From NCBI RefSeq assembly GCF_014633365.1, contig NC_068352.1, positions 18,075,310-18,139,309 on the forward strand: a stretch of 64,000 nucleotides of DNA, written 5' to 3'. The notes beneath the pieces were generated by a model that ran no database searches, was not told the DNA's origin, and saw nothing but the letters and a program-made list of their open reading frames with translations. This stretch comes from Diospyros lotus (lineage: Eukaryota > Streptophyta > Magnoliopsida > Ericales > Ebenaceae). Both the position numbers and the translations under genes were made by a program. Below, piece after piece: positions 1 through 11,108 of the stretch. The first letter of the stretch is position 1. Each line of letters starts with the position of its first letter.

Positions 1-1222
1 TAGTTGAACTTGAAAAACCTTTTGATACAAATTAAGGTTTTAGGACTTAAAAACGTGAAGCATATAAAATGACAGATGTAAGTTTACAAAGAAAAATATG
101 TGAACCAAGTGAGGAGAAATGAAATGCTTGGAAAGATAAATAAATCAAGAAGCACAAGCACAAGAAACACAAGGATTTATAGTGGTTCGGCTTAACCCAA
201 GCCTAATCCACTACCTTAGCTCCTCACTAAGGATTTTGCAAACAATCCACTAAAACCCCCTACTTAAACCAAGTAGGTCCTCTAGTCCAAGACTAGGAAT
301 TACAACCTCTTGCTTATACAAGCAAGCCCTCTAGCACCTAACTAGGAATTACAGCCCCTTGCTTTAACGAGCAAGTCCTCTAGCACAAAGCTAGGAAAAT
401 AAAAGTGATACAAATGTAAACGAGATGCTAAGAGTTGGCACTCTTAGTTACAAGTTCTCTCACAAAGAAAACAAGGCTTGAATGAATTAAGACAAGATAA
501 AATCAAAGCCTTGAAGAGAGAAAAAATTGAAGCCCAATCACTGTAAATACAAATGAGAGTAACAGTAAGCTCAAATTATTTCATTCTCGTCCATTAGCCG
601 TCTCTTGATCTCCTTGATATGTATATATAAGCATCCCAAGAGTCTTGCACAAAACTAGCCGTTATTGAGCCGTTGGAGATTGAAAAATTAGCCGTTGTAA
701 GTTTCTGTAAAACACATAGTCGACAGATCAAATGGGTTAGTCAACTATTTCTTCAAATAAAACTAGGCATAGTCGATAGATAAGAAAGCATAGTCGACTA
801 TTTTTCAACCAAAACTTCTCATAGTCGACAGATCCTTTTACATAGTCGACAGATCAAAAATACAAGGAAAATTTTGAAATTCATGAACAAACATAGTCGA
901 TAGATGAAATAGCATAGTTAACTATCCTTACACAATAATCGACAGAATGAAATATAGTCGACAGAGTCTATATATATCGACAGATTAAACAAGCATAGTC
1001 GATAGCACTAAATAACATAGTCGACTATCTTCTTGAAAAATATGGAAACTTAACAGATAACATGTAGAAGCACACTTGATTAATACAAAACATCACCACA
1101 TATTTACATTTCTTTAGTTTAAGTAAATGTCCTCATTTTGTTTAATTTATATTTTACCTTCCATTTACTTTAATACATAAATGTAAATAAGAAAGTACCC
1201 CCCATTTAGATTCAATAAAAAT
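1..1222 (-). mobile_element. LTR-like sequence, left arm of a large inverted repeat
   Basis: This segment is the reverse complement of 2428-3571, apart from an extra piece of about 50 bases near 1110-1160. Shared blocks include the motif ending near 1222 (ATTGAATC.AAATGGGGGG read on the minus strand), the palindrome array, and the block at 181-400 (GTGGTTCGGCTTAACCCAAG). The right arm ends in a CCCCCCTCTTGG stretch and CA, which is typical of Copia LTR 3' ends, so I read both arms as LTRs of one Copia-type family. The left arm runs off the window edge, so its outer end is not seen. It has no coding capacity. Confidence 0.7.
714..1028. repeat. Array of ATAGTCGAC(A/T) palindromic motifs, left arm
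   Basis: About 13 irregularly spaced copies of ATAGTCGACAGAT or ATAGTCGACTAT are visible. The second form is a perfect 12-bp palindrome containing GTCGAC. Several copies have decayed (ATAGTTAACTAT, ATAGTCGATAGA). The spacing of roughly 20-30 bases is not constant, so this looks more like a clustered site array than a simple tandem repeat. Confidence 0.85.
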
Positions 1223-1720
1223 AGACTTAGATAGATCTGGGTACTGGGTAGATCTGACCAGATCTAGCTGGATATTGGTTCTGGGTAGAATTTGGTAGAT
1301 CTAGCTGGATCTGGGTAGATCGGGCTGGACAAATAGACGGATGAATAGACGAATAGACTTGGAGGCCGAATCTGGATAGATATGGCTAGAACAACGAATA
1401 ATTAGAGAACTGGGAAAATATAGAAACTCATTGTAATCTAGGTGGCTGTTGGTGCAAATCTGGGAGGCGGCAACAATGACGGGGAGCGCGAACCTGGGTG
1501 GCTGTCGGTGCAAAGCCAGTGGATTTGGAAGGCAGTGGATTTGGAAGACAACGCAAATTTGACGGTGCACAGTGAGTGGGAATGACCGGTGGATCTGGAA
1601 GGCGGAGCCAATGGATCTTGAAGGTGCGCGGTGACCGAGAGCAACTGGTGGATCTGGAAGGCAATGTCGGTGGATCTGGAAGGTGGTGTCGGTGCAGAGA
1701 TGAAGTTGGTGAATTCAAAT
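1223..1720 (-). repeat. Dispersed CAGATC-rich module (inverted copy of 7640-7730 plus 10376-10490)
   Basis: Read on the minus strand, this piece contains CTATCCAGAT..GGCCTC..AAGT, GTCCG/GTCTATTTGTCC and many CAGATCTACC words. They occur in the same order as in 7640-7730 and 10376-10490. The part at about 1440-1700 is a degenerate series of CCTTCCAGATCCACC words. The open frames across it are low-complexity by-products. It resembles CT-rich 5' ends of plant retroelements, but I cannot name the family. Confidence 0.5.
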
Positions 1721-1722
1721 GT

Positions 1723-2427
1723 GATGTTCTACCCTTGTGTTTAGTTTTGATGATGAAAAACAATATCATGTTTTATCCCCAAGTCATGAGTCAAGTTTAT
1801 GATTTTCAACAAAAATCAATTTCAAATACATTTTTAAAATGAAAATAAAAAAGATTTATGATTTTCTATTTTAGTTAGAGATTTGCAAAGTCAAGTTTTT
1901 AGTCTTAAAAGAATCTCCTAAAATGATTTTCAAATTAGTTTTGAAGTCGTTGGTCAACATAGAGCTAAAATTGTTCTAAGGCAAAAGACCATCTTTAACA
2001 TATATGTGTTTGATGAAGATCCAATCTTAAGTATGAAAAATCATTTATGTTAATCTCATACTTCAAAATAAGCTTTCATATTTTGAAACGTGCATGAAAG
2101 GTTTTGGCTTGAAACTTAATCGTATGAAAAATCCTTTAGTTCATGAATCATATCTTGAAACTCATTTTGATAACGTTTCAATATTTTTTCTAAGTCTGGA
2201 AGACTAGCACCTTATAAGGAGACATATATGAAAATATTTTTTTTTTTTTATAAAACTGACTCCCGGTAATTTAATAGCTAACATTCATTAGTGATAAAAT
2301 GATTTTTAATGAATTTTCAAGAAATAGAAAGTGTATATCTTGGAGGTGGTAAAATCGCAAAATCCTAAGTTCCTACTAAAATCCAAATTCTACTTTTTTA
2401 TTCTTATGGATTTTGATTTTTTAGATA
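1723..2427. other. Spacer between the inverted LTR arms, no gene seen
   Basis: AT-rich sequence with no long open frame and no recognised protein remnant. It contains a T-run near 2238-2250. Confidence 0.6.
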
Positions 2428-3571
2428 TTTTTATTGAATCCAAATGGGGGGTACTTTCTTATTTACATTTATGTATTAAAGTAAATGGAAGGTAAATATG
2501 TGGTGATGTTTTGTATTAATCAAATGTGCTTCTCATGTTTTCTGTTAAGTTTCCAGATTTTTCAATAAGATAGTCGACTATGTTGTTTAGTGCTATCGAC
2601 TATGTATAAGGATAGTCGACTATACTGATTTGATCTGTCGACTATTTAAGACTTCTGTCGACTATTTTTGTATCTGTCGACTATCAAGTAAGGATAGTCG
2701 ACTATGACTTTTCATCTGTCGACTATTTTTGTTCTATAAATTCAAAATTTTCTTCACATTTTCACATCTGTCGACTATACACTTGTATCTGTCGACTATA
2801 AGATTTTTGTGTTATAAGATAGTCGATTATGCGTTTTTGTCTGTCGACTATGTTTTGTTTTATTTGTAAAAATAGTTAACTATGCATTTTCTTCTGTCGA
2901 CTATATCTTTTACAGAAAGCTTCCAACGGCTAGTTTTTCAACTCCAACAGTCACAAACGGCTACATTTTTCTTCAATCTCTTGGGAAGCTTATAAATACA
3001 AGTCATGGATGATCAAGAGAAGGCTAATGGATGGGAATGAGTTGATCTAAAGAGTTCAAATCATTTTTACTCGAGCTTATAATATTTGCGCCTTCACTGT
3101 TGTATTTTCTCTCCAAGGCTTTGTTGTTCTATCATTGTAAATTTATTATTAAGCCTTGTTTTCATTGTGAGAGAACTTGTAACTAAGAGTGTTAACTCTT
3201 AGCTTATCTCTTTCATTTGTATTTCTTGTTATTTTCCTAACTTGTGTAGCTAAAGGGCCTATTTGAGTGGGAGGTTGTATTTCTTAGTCTCAGACTAGAG
3301 GACCTACTCGGATTGAGTAGGGGGTTGATAGTGGATGGTTTGAAAAATCCTTAGTGAGGAGCTAAGGTAGTGGATTAGGCTTGGGTTAAGGCGAACCACT
3401 ATAAATCTTTGTGTTCTCTCTTGCTTATGTTTTTTTGATTTGTTTATCATTGCTAGCTTTTCATTATCCTCACTTGCATTGAATTTTTATTTTCAATCAA
3501 AAGGATTTCAAAGTTTTAAATCAAGTTTTTAAAATAACCAATTCACCCCCCTCTTGGTGTGTGCCATAACA
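2428..3571 (+). mobile_element. LTR-like sequence, right arm of the inverted repeat
   Basis: Inverted counterpart of 1-1222. The 3' end reads CCCCCCTCTTGGTGTGTG and finishes at CCATAACA, the pattern of Copia LTR 3' ends. The stretch at about 3360-3400 (GGCTTGGGTTAAGGCGAACC) is the complement of 180-200. A G-run at about 2446-2451 could be a polypurine tract, which would place the LTR start just after it. No primer-binding site follows at 3572, so this is a solo or 3' LTR. No confident target duplication could be read. Confidence 0.7.
2569..2912. repeat. Array of CTGTCGACTAT / ATAGTCGACTAT motifs, right arm
   Basis: About 14 copies of a 12-bp motif alternating between the perfect palindrome ATAGTCGACTAT and the half-changed form ATCTGTCGACTAT. 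The spacing is irregular. It is the inverted partner of the array at 714-1028. Confidence 0.85.
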
Positions 3572-3580
3572 CTTCCTGGT

Positions 3581-3727
3581 CTAACAAAATGGGTGGATGA
3601 GTACTCATTAGATCAAAACCTTGCTACGGGTAATGAGGAGCTAGACGATGAAGAAGTCAAATATGAGGATGAAGATGAAGACGAAAAGGAAGAGGAGTAT
3701 AACGACGAGCAGTCAGAGAACACATAA
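3581..3727 (+). pseudogene. Acidic C-terminal coding remnant, probably of a transposase
   Basis: An open frame of 48 codons ending in TAA encodes a strongly acidic tail (residues such as WVDEYSLDQN, then runs of D and E). It ends 43 bases before the Copia insertion at 3771. No start codon or upstream domain remains, because the LTR-like arm ends only 10 bases upstream. An acidic tail is common at the end of plant transposases. Since a CACTA second gene follows on the other side of the Copia element, this may be the end of the CACTA first gene. That assignment is inference. Confidence 0.35.
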
Positions 3728-3770
3728 TAGCTACATAGGTGATAGTGAAAAACTGCAATCTTATTCTTAC

Positions 3771-4985
3771 TGTTGAACCAACTTGTTCATATTAATTAAG
3801 TTAATGATTAACAAAAATATTTTTATGATATAAATGTTTTCTTTTACTCATGCAAAAAGTAAATTTATTTTAAATTAAAGAAGAATTGCTTTTAGATATG
3901 TTTTATTGTTTTAATTATTTATGTCTTAAAAGCTTATATTTGAATTTTCAAATTTTGAATTAAAGAAAAATTATTTTTAGACATGTTTTCTCTTACTCAT
4001 ACAAAAAGTAAATTTATTTTGAATTAAAGGAGATTTCTTTTAGACATGTTTTCTTATTTTAATCATTTATGTCTCAAAAGCTTATATTTGAATTTTCAAA
4101 TCTTGATTTCTCATGTAAAAAATAAATTTATTTTGAATTAAAGGTGAGATATGTTTTCTTATTGTTTGAAAAAACCTAAACATTTTTTGAATTTCAAATT
4201 TCATATTAACCCTTTCTTTAGTGGCTAATATGCTTATAAATACCCTCCCAAACTTATTTTTTGAGTATCCAAGTACTTTCATTTGCATATCCAAAGCACC
4301 TGAAAGCTCTCAAACGCTCTCAAGCAAAGCATCCAAGCAATTCAAGACTCTCAAAATATTATTGCACATCGACCGAAGAGCCACTAGGCAAGAGGATAAA
4401 AGTTCTTCAAGTCTTCTATGACAAATCTGAACTTCTCCATTTGAGGTTATAAATTAATTAATTTATTTAAATATTATTATCTTGTACAATTTGTTCTTAA
4501 TTGCTTATTTGTGTCCAAGTGTGGACAAATTATTTGTAACATTTAAATTACTATTGTGGATTGTATAGGTTTCCTAGAACCATTAAAATTTAGGTGAATC
4601 TAGTTTCTAAGGTAAGTTAGGAAGAAAATCTTGGTGTAGTGGTTGGTTAGAATCCGTTGTAATCTAGGTGTGTATTTAATTTTCAAGGTGAGCTAGTGTG
4701 AAAATCTTGCTGAAATTATTTTAGTGGAACTCTAAGGGTGGTTAGACATTGGAAGAGTGGACTAGATGTATGTGAAGACACCGAACCACATAAATTATAT
4801 TGTGCCTCATTGTATTTATTTTTATTATATCTTGTGGCTTATATTTATTATTAATTTTAAATATAATTTATTATATATATATTTTTCAATAAAATCATTA
4901 ATCAAGAATATTTATTAAAATTGAGAAAAAATTTAATTACTCAATTCACCCCATTCTTGAGTGGTCATATCCTAAGGGACCAACA
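3771..4985 (+). repeat. 5' LTR of the Copia element
   Basis: 1215 bp, TG..CA termini. The first 450 bases contain several copies of a unit with AAAAAGTAAATTTATTTTGA and ACATGTTTTCT, so U3 itself is internally repeated. The LTR holds a segment at about 4560-4755 that is absent from the 3' LTR. Confidence 0.92.
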
Positions 4986-5001
4986 ATTGGTATCAGAACG
5001 G
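4986..5001 (+). promoter_or_regulatory. Primer-binding site (initiator Met tRNA)
   Basis: ATTGGTATCAGAACGG directly follows the 5' LTR. It matches the TGGTATCAGAGC complement of the plant initiator methionine tRNA 3' end with one change, as usual for Copia elements. Confidence 0.88.
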
Positions 5002-5053
5002 GTCCTAAAATATTTGTGATTATCAATCTCAAATCTTAGGATAAGATCTTATA

Positions 5054-6214
5054 ATGGCCTCTTATTTTAGCTAATCCCTAAGTGATGTCTCAATCTCCTC
5101 TAGTCCTCCAATGCTCATTAGAAATGATTATGCTTTTTGAAAGATTATGATAGAATCCTATATCATTTTTATAAGCTATCTTTTATGGAGACTTGTTAGG
5201 GATGGATTTGATCTATCCTCTCAATATGAGGAAGAATGGTCAAAGGAAGACCTAAAAAAAATAGATATTGACCATAGGGTAAGGTATTTAATTCTTAGTT
5301 CTTTAATGCCTAGTGAGTATGAAAAATTATCTTCATGCTCCGCAACTCATGAATTATGGAAAGAATTTGAGAGAATTCATGAAAGAACTAATAATTTTAA
5401 AATAAGTTTTCTTATGTCTCAATATCAAAGATATAAATTATGGATTAGTGAGACAATTAGTATTTTGAATGGATGGTTCAAAAAATCCTCAAATATTTTT
5501 AGAATCCTAAGGAAAATGAATGAAGACATGAAGGGCAAGAAAATCTCGACACTAAAAGTAAATGAAAATAAATGCTTTATGTCTATAGAAGAAGATGAAG
5601 AAGAGGAAAATAGCATGGAACTAGAAAAATTACAAAAAGCGTACGAAGAACTATATATAAAATTTCTATCCACTAAGAAAGAATTAAAAAATTCTAAGAA
5701 ATCCCACAAAGAAGAAATCGAGAAATTAAAGAGTGAGATAAATAACTTAAAAGAAAAATCACAAGAACTCAAGAAAGAAAATGAAGATAAATTAAAAGAT
5801 CAATTAATTAATCTTCAAGAAGAAAATAAAATATTAAAAACTCAAAATAATAAACTACTAATGGAAAAGAATGCAATAGAGAAAAGTTTAGCCACATTAA
5901 TTTCAAAGAAAAATTCAAAACCCAAACCAAGGTACAAATCACCTAAGAGAAAATGAAAACAGTCTAGATGGAGACCCCAACCTAAGAGAAATAACATAGT
6001 ACAAATGTGGATACCCAAATGGGTAATACAAATAATGAATGAGTTAGATCATAAAATTTTAAATGTTGCTCCTCATCCACATACATCAAGAATAATTAAA
6101 TCATTTGATCCCAATGAAGAAAGATTCAAGGGACTCGTCATAGATGGGTATCCAAACCTAAAACATGATCTCATCAAATATGTAGACGTGCGTGAGGACC
6201 ACAATGAGAAATAA
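5054..6214 (+). pseudogene. Copia gag pseudogene (UBN2-type gag domain)
   Basis: The frame opens with ATG at 5054, but TAA and TGA stops occur before the long open stretch from 5147 to 5956 (269 codons). The early part follows the plant Copia gag pattern: NDYAF.KIM.ESYI, LLWRLVRDGF, ATHELWKEFERIHE. The later part is a lysine/glutamate-rich coiled coil, as in longer Copia gags. After the stop near 5954 a related stretch (6005-6214) contains MWIPKW. I see no CCHC zinc knuckle. Gag would form the virus-like particle core of the element; this copy is broken by at least three stops. Confidence 0.8.
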
Positions 6215-6220
6215 ATTGTA

Positions 6221-7072
6221 TATGAATAGTGGATGCTCATCGCACATGACTAGTGGGAGACATCTACAGATCTCACTCCCAAAGAAATAAGGTATGTCAC
6301 CTTCTAGAAATAATGCCTAATAGTAAAGAATGAGGATATTCTTTTTGTGACATAAAAGATATATTAGGTCATGCAAATCCAAACCTAATCAAGAAAATTT
6401 TGATCTAGTTGTCGGGTTTCCTAAAATGAAAATCAGTGAATAAATTTCTTTGATACTTGCTATTAAAGTAACAATGGTAGAGCCTAAATCTATGAGTGAA
6501 ATATCAATCAATAAGCATTTACAACTTTTACATTTACATATATTTGAACCCACACAAACTAGAAGTTTGGGTGGAAAACATTATATGTTGTAGTAGAAAA
6601 TTTTTCTAGGATTACTTGGTTGTGATTTTGTTTTCAAATAATACAAATTTTCAAATCTTTAGAAAAAAAAGTTAAGAGAATTAGATGATAAAATTGTCTC
6701 TCTATGATGAGGATGATTTAGGTATGCTTCCCAAGAATTATAAATTTGTGCAAGATCATCCAATAAATCAAATAATTGGAGAAACCAAGTCAAGGTGTAA
6801 GGACTATATGTTTTACAATGTGGCCTTCATATCTAATGATTGAACCAACTTGCATGGATCAAGTCTTAAAAGATGAATTTTGAATCAATGTTATGCAAGA
6901 AAAATGAAGATTGAAAATTAGTTCCAAAACCAAAATATTTTTCTATATTTGGAACACAATGAATTTTCAAGAATAAATTAGAAGGGAATTAGGGATAATA
7001 AATCCCCTTAGGTAGCTTAGAATATTGAAGTGGAAAAATTTCTTGTGCAAATTCTGTTTCTATTCTTAAAAA
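6221..7072 (+). pseudogene. Copia pol remnants (protease start and reverse-transcriptase start)
   Basis: The frame at 6221 gives NSGCSSHMTSG, matching the DSGCSxHMTG pattern that begins the protease-integrase part of plant Copia polyproteins, with the catalytic D replaced by N. From about 6720 the translation recalls the start of Copia reverse transcriptase (NYKFVQDHPINQIIGETKSR, then a stop-ridden N..LAFIS-like segment). The integrase core and the reverse-transcriptase catalytic centre are missing, so a large deletion has joined distant pieces. Confidence 0.6.
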
Positions 7073-7099
7073 TAAATAAATAATAATAATAATAAAATT

Positions 7100-7730
7100 A
7101 AAATAATAAATAAATAAATAAATTTAAAAAAAGCACACAAAAAAAGGGATGAAAGAACAAGTCATCCTTGCTAAAACCCATCTGTTCTCTCTCTCTCTTG
7201 AAACCCATATCTTTCTCTCGTCGCCCTCATTACCTCTCTGTTGTCTCCTTGTTCGTCGTCGTCTCTAGCGTCCCCTCGTTCGCTGCCTTCTCCTTCAGTA
7301 GTCGTTGTCCCCTTTATTCGTTGCCACCTCACCGTCGTTGTAGCCTTCAGATTCGCACCATCCGCCGCTTCTCCACATCACGACCTTCAGATCATGACCT
7401 CTGTTACCGCCGCCTAGATCCTGGTCGCCACAACTACTCGATCTGCCAATTTTCAGTGAGTCTTTCTCATTTAAACCTTTTTTGCACTCCTCTGGTATCT
7501 CTCTCGTTTGTCACCACCTCTCCATTGCCAGCCGATCAGATTCACAACGCCAATAGAATTCACGGTGAGTCTCTGTTCATTTTTGTTTTCTGTCTTTATG
7601 ATTGTTCTTGTTAGGGTTTCTCGATTATTCGTTGTTCTAGCCAAGATCTATCCAGATCAGGCCTCTAAGTTTGTCCGTCTGACCGTCTGTTCGTCCTTCT
7701 GTTTGTCCGGTCAGATCTACCCAGACCCAA
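7100..7730 (+). repeat. CT-rich module inside the Copia element
   Basis: From about 7180 the sequence becomes C/T-rich and far less AT-rich than the Copia sequence around it (TCTCTCTCTCTTG, CGTCGTCGTC). It ends with CAGATC-rich words shared in inverted orientation with 1223-1400. It is interrupted by the solo LTR at 7731 and resumes at 10376. The open frames here (for example 7168-7614) are low-complexity and resemble no family known to me. It could be the 5' end of a LINE or a transcript leader. Confidence 0.4.
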
Positions 7731-10370
7731 TGTAATACCTAAGAATAATTTAAGGATAAAGATGATATTTGATAAAGGGCATAAATGGAATTGTGGGAAA
7801 AATAAGACTATAGGACACACTAACACAGCTTTGGACTACCGAATTAGTCAGAGGGAGTACCTCGGACCCTAGATAATTAAGAAAAATGGTATAGTATCAT
7901 CGAGTAGAATAAATTATGATTTTTAGTGATAAAAGAAATGAGATCGGGAACAGTTTTCGGTACAGCGAAAATACAGCTGCCAATTAAGTTGTATTACCGA
8001 ATTAGTATAAACGATGTCCAAAAAGTCAAAGGAGAGTGTCAAGGACTAGTATTTGATGTATAAAACAACCCTTAAGTGGTTTCAGATTGGATCGAATGGA
8101 TTTGAGGTCAAATCAATCAATCGGGCCTAAGTGTAATTTTCTAAAAATGCCCGAGGGAGGTCAAAACGGTAATTTTTTGAAAGTTTCAAGGGAAAAATGA
8201 GAAGTACTAATCTTGAGGGTCTTAGTGATGGTGCTAGAAAGATTAGGGGCTTGAGGATAAGGGCCAAAATGCAAAAGAGAAATTCCAAGGGGTTAAACTG
8301 TAATTTTCAAAAAGTTGCACATGCATGGCCGATTTGGCCATGGATTTGGCCGAAAAATCCAGCCATCTGGCAGCCTAGGGTCGTCAAGGAGTGGCCTAGG
8401 GTGGTCTAGGAGGCGTGGGGAAGAAGTTTTGGCTGGAGATTGGCCACGTGAGGGGTCATTTTTGCCTATAAATATCGAGGGCTTTCGGCCGAATTTGAAG
8501 CACAAATCGACCTCGATTTTGGATGATTTTGGGAGCTTTGATAGAGGGCTTTTGCTCTCTAGGAATCAAGGATCGTTTTGGGAGTGTTTTGAAGCATTTT
8601 GGTGTGCTTTTGAGGGCTGTTCGAGTTCAGCCGAGGGTTAGAGGCGGACTGCCACCCCCAACCTGTAACCGGCCATTTGGAGGCCTTGCCGGTGTCCTTT
8701 CGGCCTGAAACTGGTGGGGCTAGGATCGATTCTTCAAGGGCTTTCAGACGGTACCAGTTTTGTGGCCATCGGAGCAACCGTCGGCGACCGGCTCGAGGTT
8801 GAAGATGGTGGCGCATGACTGCCACGCGCCAGCCTTTGCTTTCAGCCTACTCGCCCGCGTGTGGAGGTGCGTGCCACATAGGTAATTTCTGATTTTTTTT
8901 CAAAATCCCTAGAAAATTATTTTATGAATTATTATATAAAAATATTTGAGAAAATAGTTGTGTAGATATTTATTTTGAATCATTAGAGAAGAAAAATAGG
9001 AGAAAATGTGAGAAAATTATATATTAATAATTATTGGGTGATTAGGGTACCTTGCGGCTTGAGGTGAAGTGACTCGTGCAAAGTGGGAAGAGGGCACGCA
9101 AATTGAGGTAGGCACGCAAATCGAGGCAAACTGCGCTTATCAATTTGAAATTTCGTCTAAAGGTGAGTGGTTCTACCCGAAAAGACTTTAAGTGACATAT
9201 GAATGGTTTACTGTGAGTGTTCATCCTTGTGGCTTGGTTTATTGTGATGGATTGTCCAAACGATTATTTACACATGCATTAAATTTCGTACGGTAAATTG
9301 CATACATCGAAATGTTGATTTTAAGCTATGCATGTTATGATTTTCGACATTGGCTTGTTTTGTGTCGTCCATGTGGGACGTGGGTTGGTAACCTGTGACG
9401 TAGCCTAGAGTCACAGCACTCGGGATGTGTACCTAGGATTAATGCTAGGTGACCCACTTGGGACGGGGCTGAGACGGACTTCACCCTACGGGACCCAAGT
9501 GGCGGGGCTGAGAGTGGACACCACCCTGGTTGTTGGCTCAAGTGGCGGGGCTGCGAGTGGACACCACCCCAGGTTCCTTTGAGCAATAGCATTAATGCCG
9601 AGGTGACGTCGATTCCGAGGATAGTGTTGATGTGACACTCTTGGGGCTAGGGTTGCGTTGGGTTTCAGAATGCTTTTGAGTAGGAGCATAAAGCCTAACA
9701 ATGACAATGGGGTGATTCCCGGGTTCATATGTCGAGGTTGTCTCTCTTAAGCAGGATTGGTTTGCCAATGGATCGGTGTGGTCGTGTCACCTTTAGAGAG
9801 ATTGCATTTTCCCCGGTTAGGGCTAAATGCTGTGTGGGATTCTCTTAGGCTGGGCATGTCAGGATTTATCGGTTTTATGCATATGATTTTGCATATTTGC
9901 ATGAAAATGTTTTTGAACTCTTACTTAGATGATTCAGCATCTAATTTGGACTATGTCCCTGGAATATTCAAACGTTCTAGGTGAATGCAGTGGCGCCAAG
10001 GGAAAGAATATCATCGAGATGTAGCGGCTATGTTTAGTTTTCGTAGGTTTTTGTCCATGATTACGATGTTCAGAGGTTATGTAATATTTTGATATTTTCA
10101 TGTGAAACATCGATTTGGTTATTGTAAAAGGAATTATCGGTTAAATATTATTGAGGTTTCGATCTTGCTTCTGCTGATGTGATTGATATTACTTGTCTTA
10201 GTCTATTAATTATTAAATTTTGATATGCTAAGAAGGTACGATCGGGATTGTCGGGAAACGATTATGATAAGAGTATGTATATCGAGAGACTTATGTTGTA
10301 TATAATATTAAAAAAAAATATATTCCCGAAATCTCGAGGTAATGCTCACTTGGGAAAACGGGGCGTTACA
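7731..10370 (+). mobile_element. Solo LTR, TSD CCCAA (family 1)
   Basis: The element starts TGTAATACCT, ends GGGCGTTACA, and is flanked on both sides by CCCAA (7726-7730 and 10371-10375). Length 2640 bp. There is no primer-binding site, gag or pol, so it is a single LTR left after recombination. Length and termini suggest a Ty3/Gypsy chromovirus (Tekay/Del-like), which is inference. It shares the block GATTCAGCATCTAATTTGGA with the LTR at 19123-23248. It contains a threefold repeat of GTGGCGGGGCTG..GTGGACACCACC at 9451-9575. Confidence 0.92.
9451..9575. repeat. Short tandem repeat inside the solo LTR
   Basis: Three degenerate units of about 45-50 bases share (A)GTGGCGGGGCTG and GTGGACACCACC. 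One diverged copy of the same words occurs in the sister LTR near 20575-20590. Confidence 0.7.
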
Positions 10371-10375
10371 CCCAA

Positions 10376-10503
10376 CATCCAGCCAGATCTATCTAGATTT
10401 ACCCAGATCCGGCCAAATCTACCAATTATCTAGATCTAGCTCAATCTACCTAGATCTACCCAATCTTTAAAAAAAATAAATTAAAAAAAACATTTAGGAG
10501 ATC
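10376..10503 (+). repeat. CAGATC-rich module, continuation after the solo LTR
   Basis: ATCCAGCCAGATCTATC and later AGATCTACC words continue the module cut by the LTR insertion at 7731-10370. The stretch ends in A-rich sequence just before the LBD pseudogene ATG. Confidence 0.5.
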
Positions 10504-11108
10504 ATGTCAGGACCCGGTTCTCCGTGTAGTGCCTGCAAAGTCTTGAGAAGAAGATGTATCCAATTATGCATCTTTACCCCTTTCTTCTGCCACGAAGAAG
10601 GACCTACTGATTTTGTAGCTATCCATAAAGTTTTTGCTTCCAGTAATGCCTCAAAGCTCCTGGCCCAACTTCCTGTTAGTGATCGTTATGGGGTTGTCAC
10701 TACACTCTAGTATGAAGCTCAAGTTAGACTTCAAGATTCTATTTATGGCTATGTATCCTACATTTTTCCCTCCAACAGCTAGTCATCCATCTTCAATTTC
10801 ATCTAACTTTATTAGAGGAATTACTATTTGAAAACTCTCATGCAAACCCTCTCAATTTTTAAAATTGGTTTCACCCAGAAACCAATTCAAACCCATATTA
10901 AGACAATGGATATTTTCTCGTAGATGATCCAAACCCTATTTGGAATTTTGAAAACTCAATCATCCAAAAAGAAAATATGTCGTTTCCTTATTTTCAAGAG
11001 GCTAGTTCACAACCTTACCCAATCGAAACTAGCAACAGCCAGTGGCCATTCCCAGATGATATCGATGAACTTGGATCCGTCGTGTTTGACAATCATCATC
11101 AGCATTGA
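10504..11108 (+). pseudogene. LOB-domain (LBD) transcription factor pseudogene
   Basis: The frame from ATG 10504 gives the LOB domain. It has the C-block CSACKVLRRRCIQLC with the CX2CX6CX3C spacing, then FCHEEG, the GAS-type block HKVFASSNASKLLAQLPVSD, and after a TAG stop at 10708 YEAQVRLQDSIYGYVSYIF. A one-base shift then restores the leucine-zipper-like part (LQQLVIHLQ). The C-terminal tail ends at TGA 11106 (WPFPDDIDELGSVVFDNHHQ). The wording is closest to the class I LBD16/18/29/30 group, nuclear DNA-binding regulators of lateral root and vascular development. It has at least two disabling changes, no intron is visible, and it lies inside a Copia element, so it is probably a retrocopy or captured copy. 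Confidence 0.85.

Noticed and set aside
714..1028. CRISPR-like array
   Set aside because: The repeats are short palindromes with irregular spacing inside a plant LTR, and an inverted copy lies nearby.
1301..1769. Overlapping frames in the CAGATC-rich module
   Set aside because: Repeated CCTTCCAGATCCACC words generate them; no protein family matches.
5425..5772. Minus-strand open frame of 115 codons
   Set aside because: It is the antisense shadow of the lysine/glutamate-rich Copia gag frame.
7168..7614. 148-codon plus-strand frame
   Set aside because: Biased S/R/P/L composition from a C/T-rich stretch; no domain, and part of it is a dispersed repeat.
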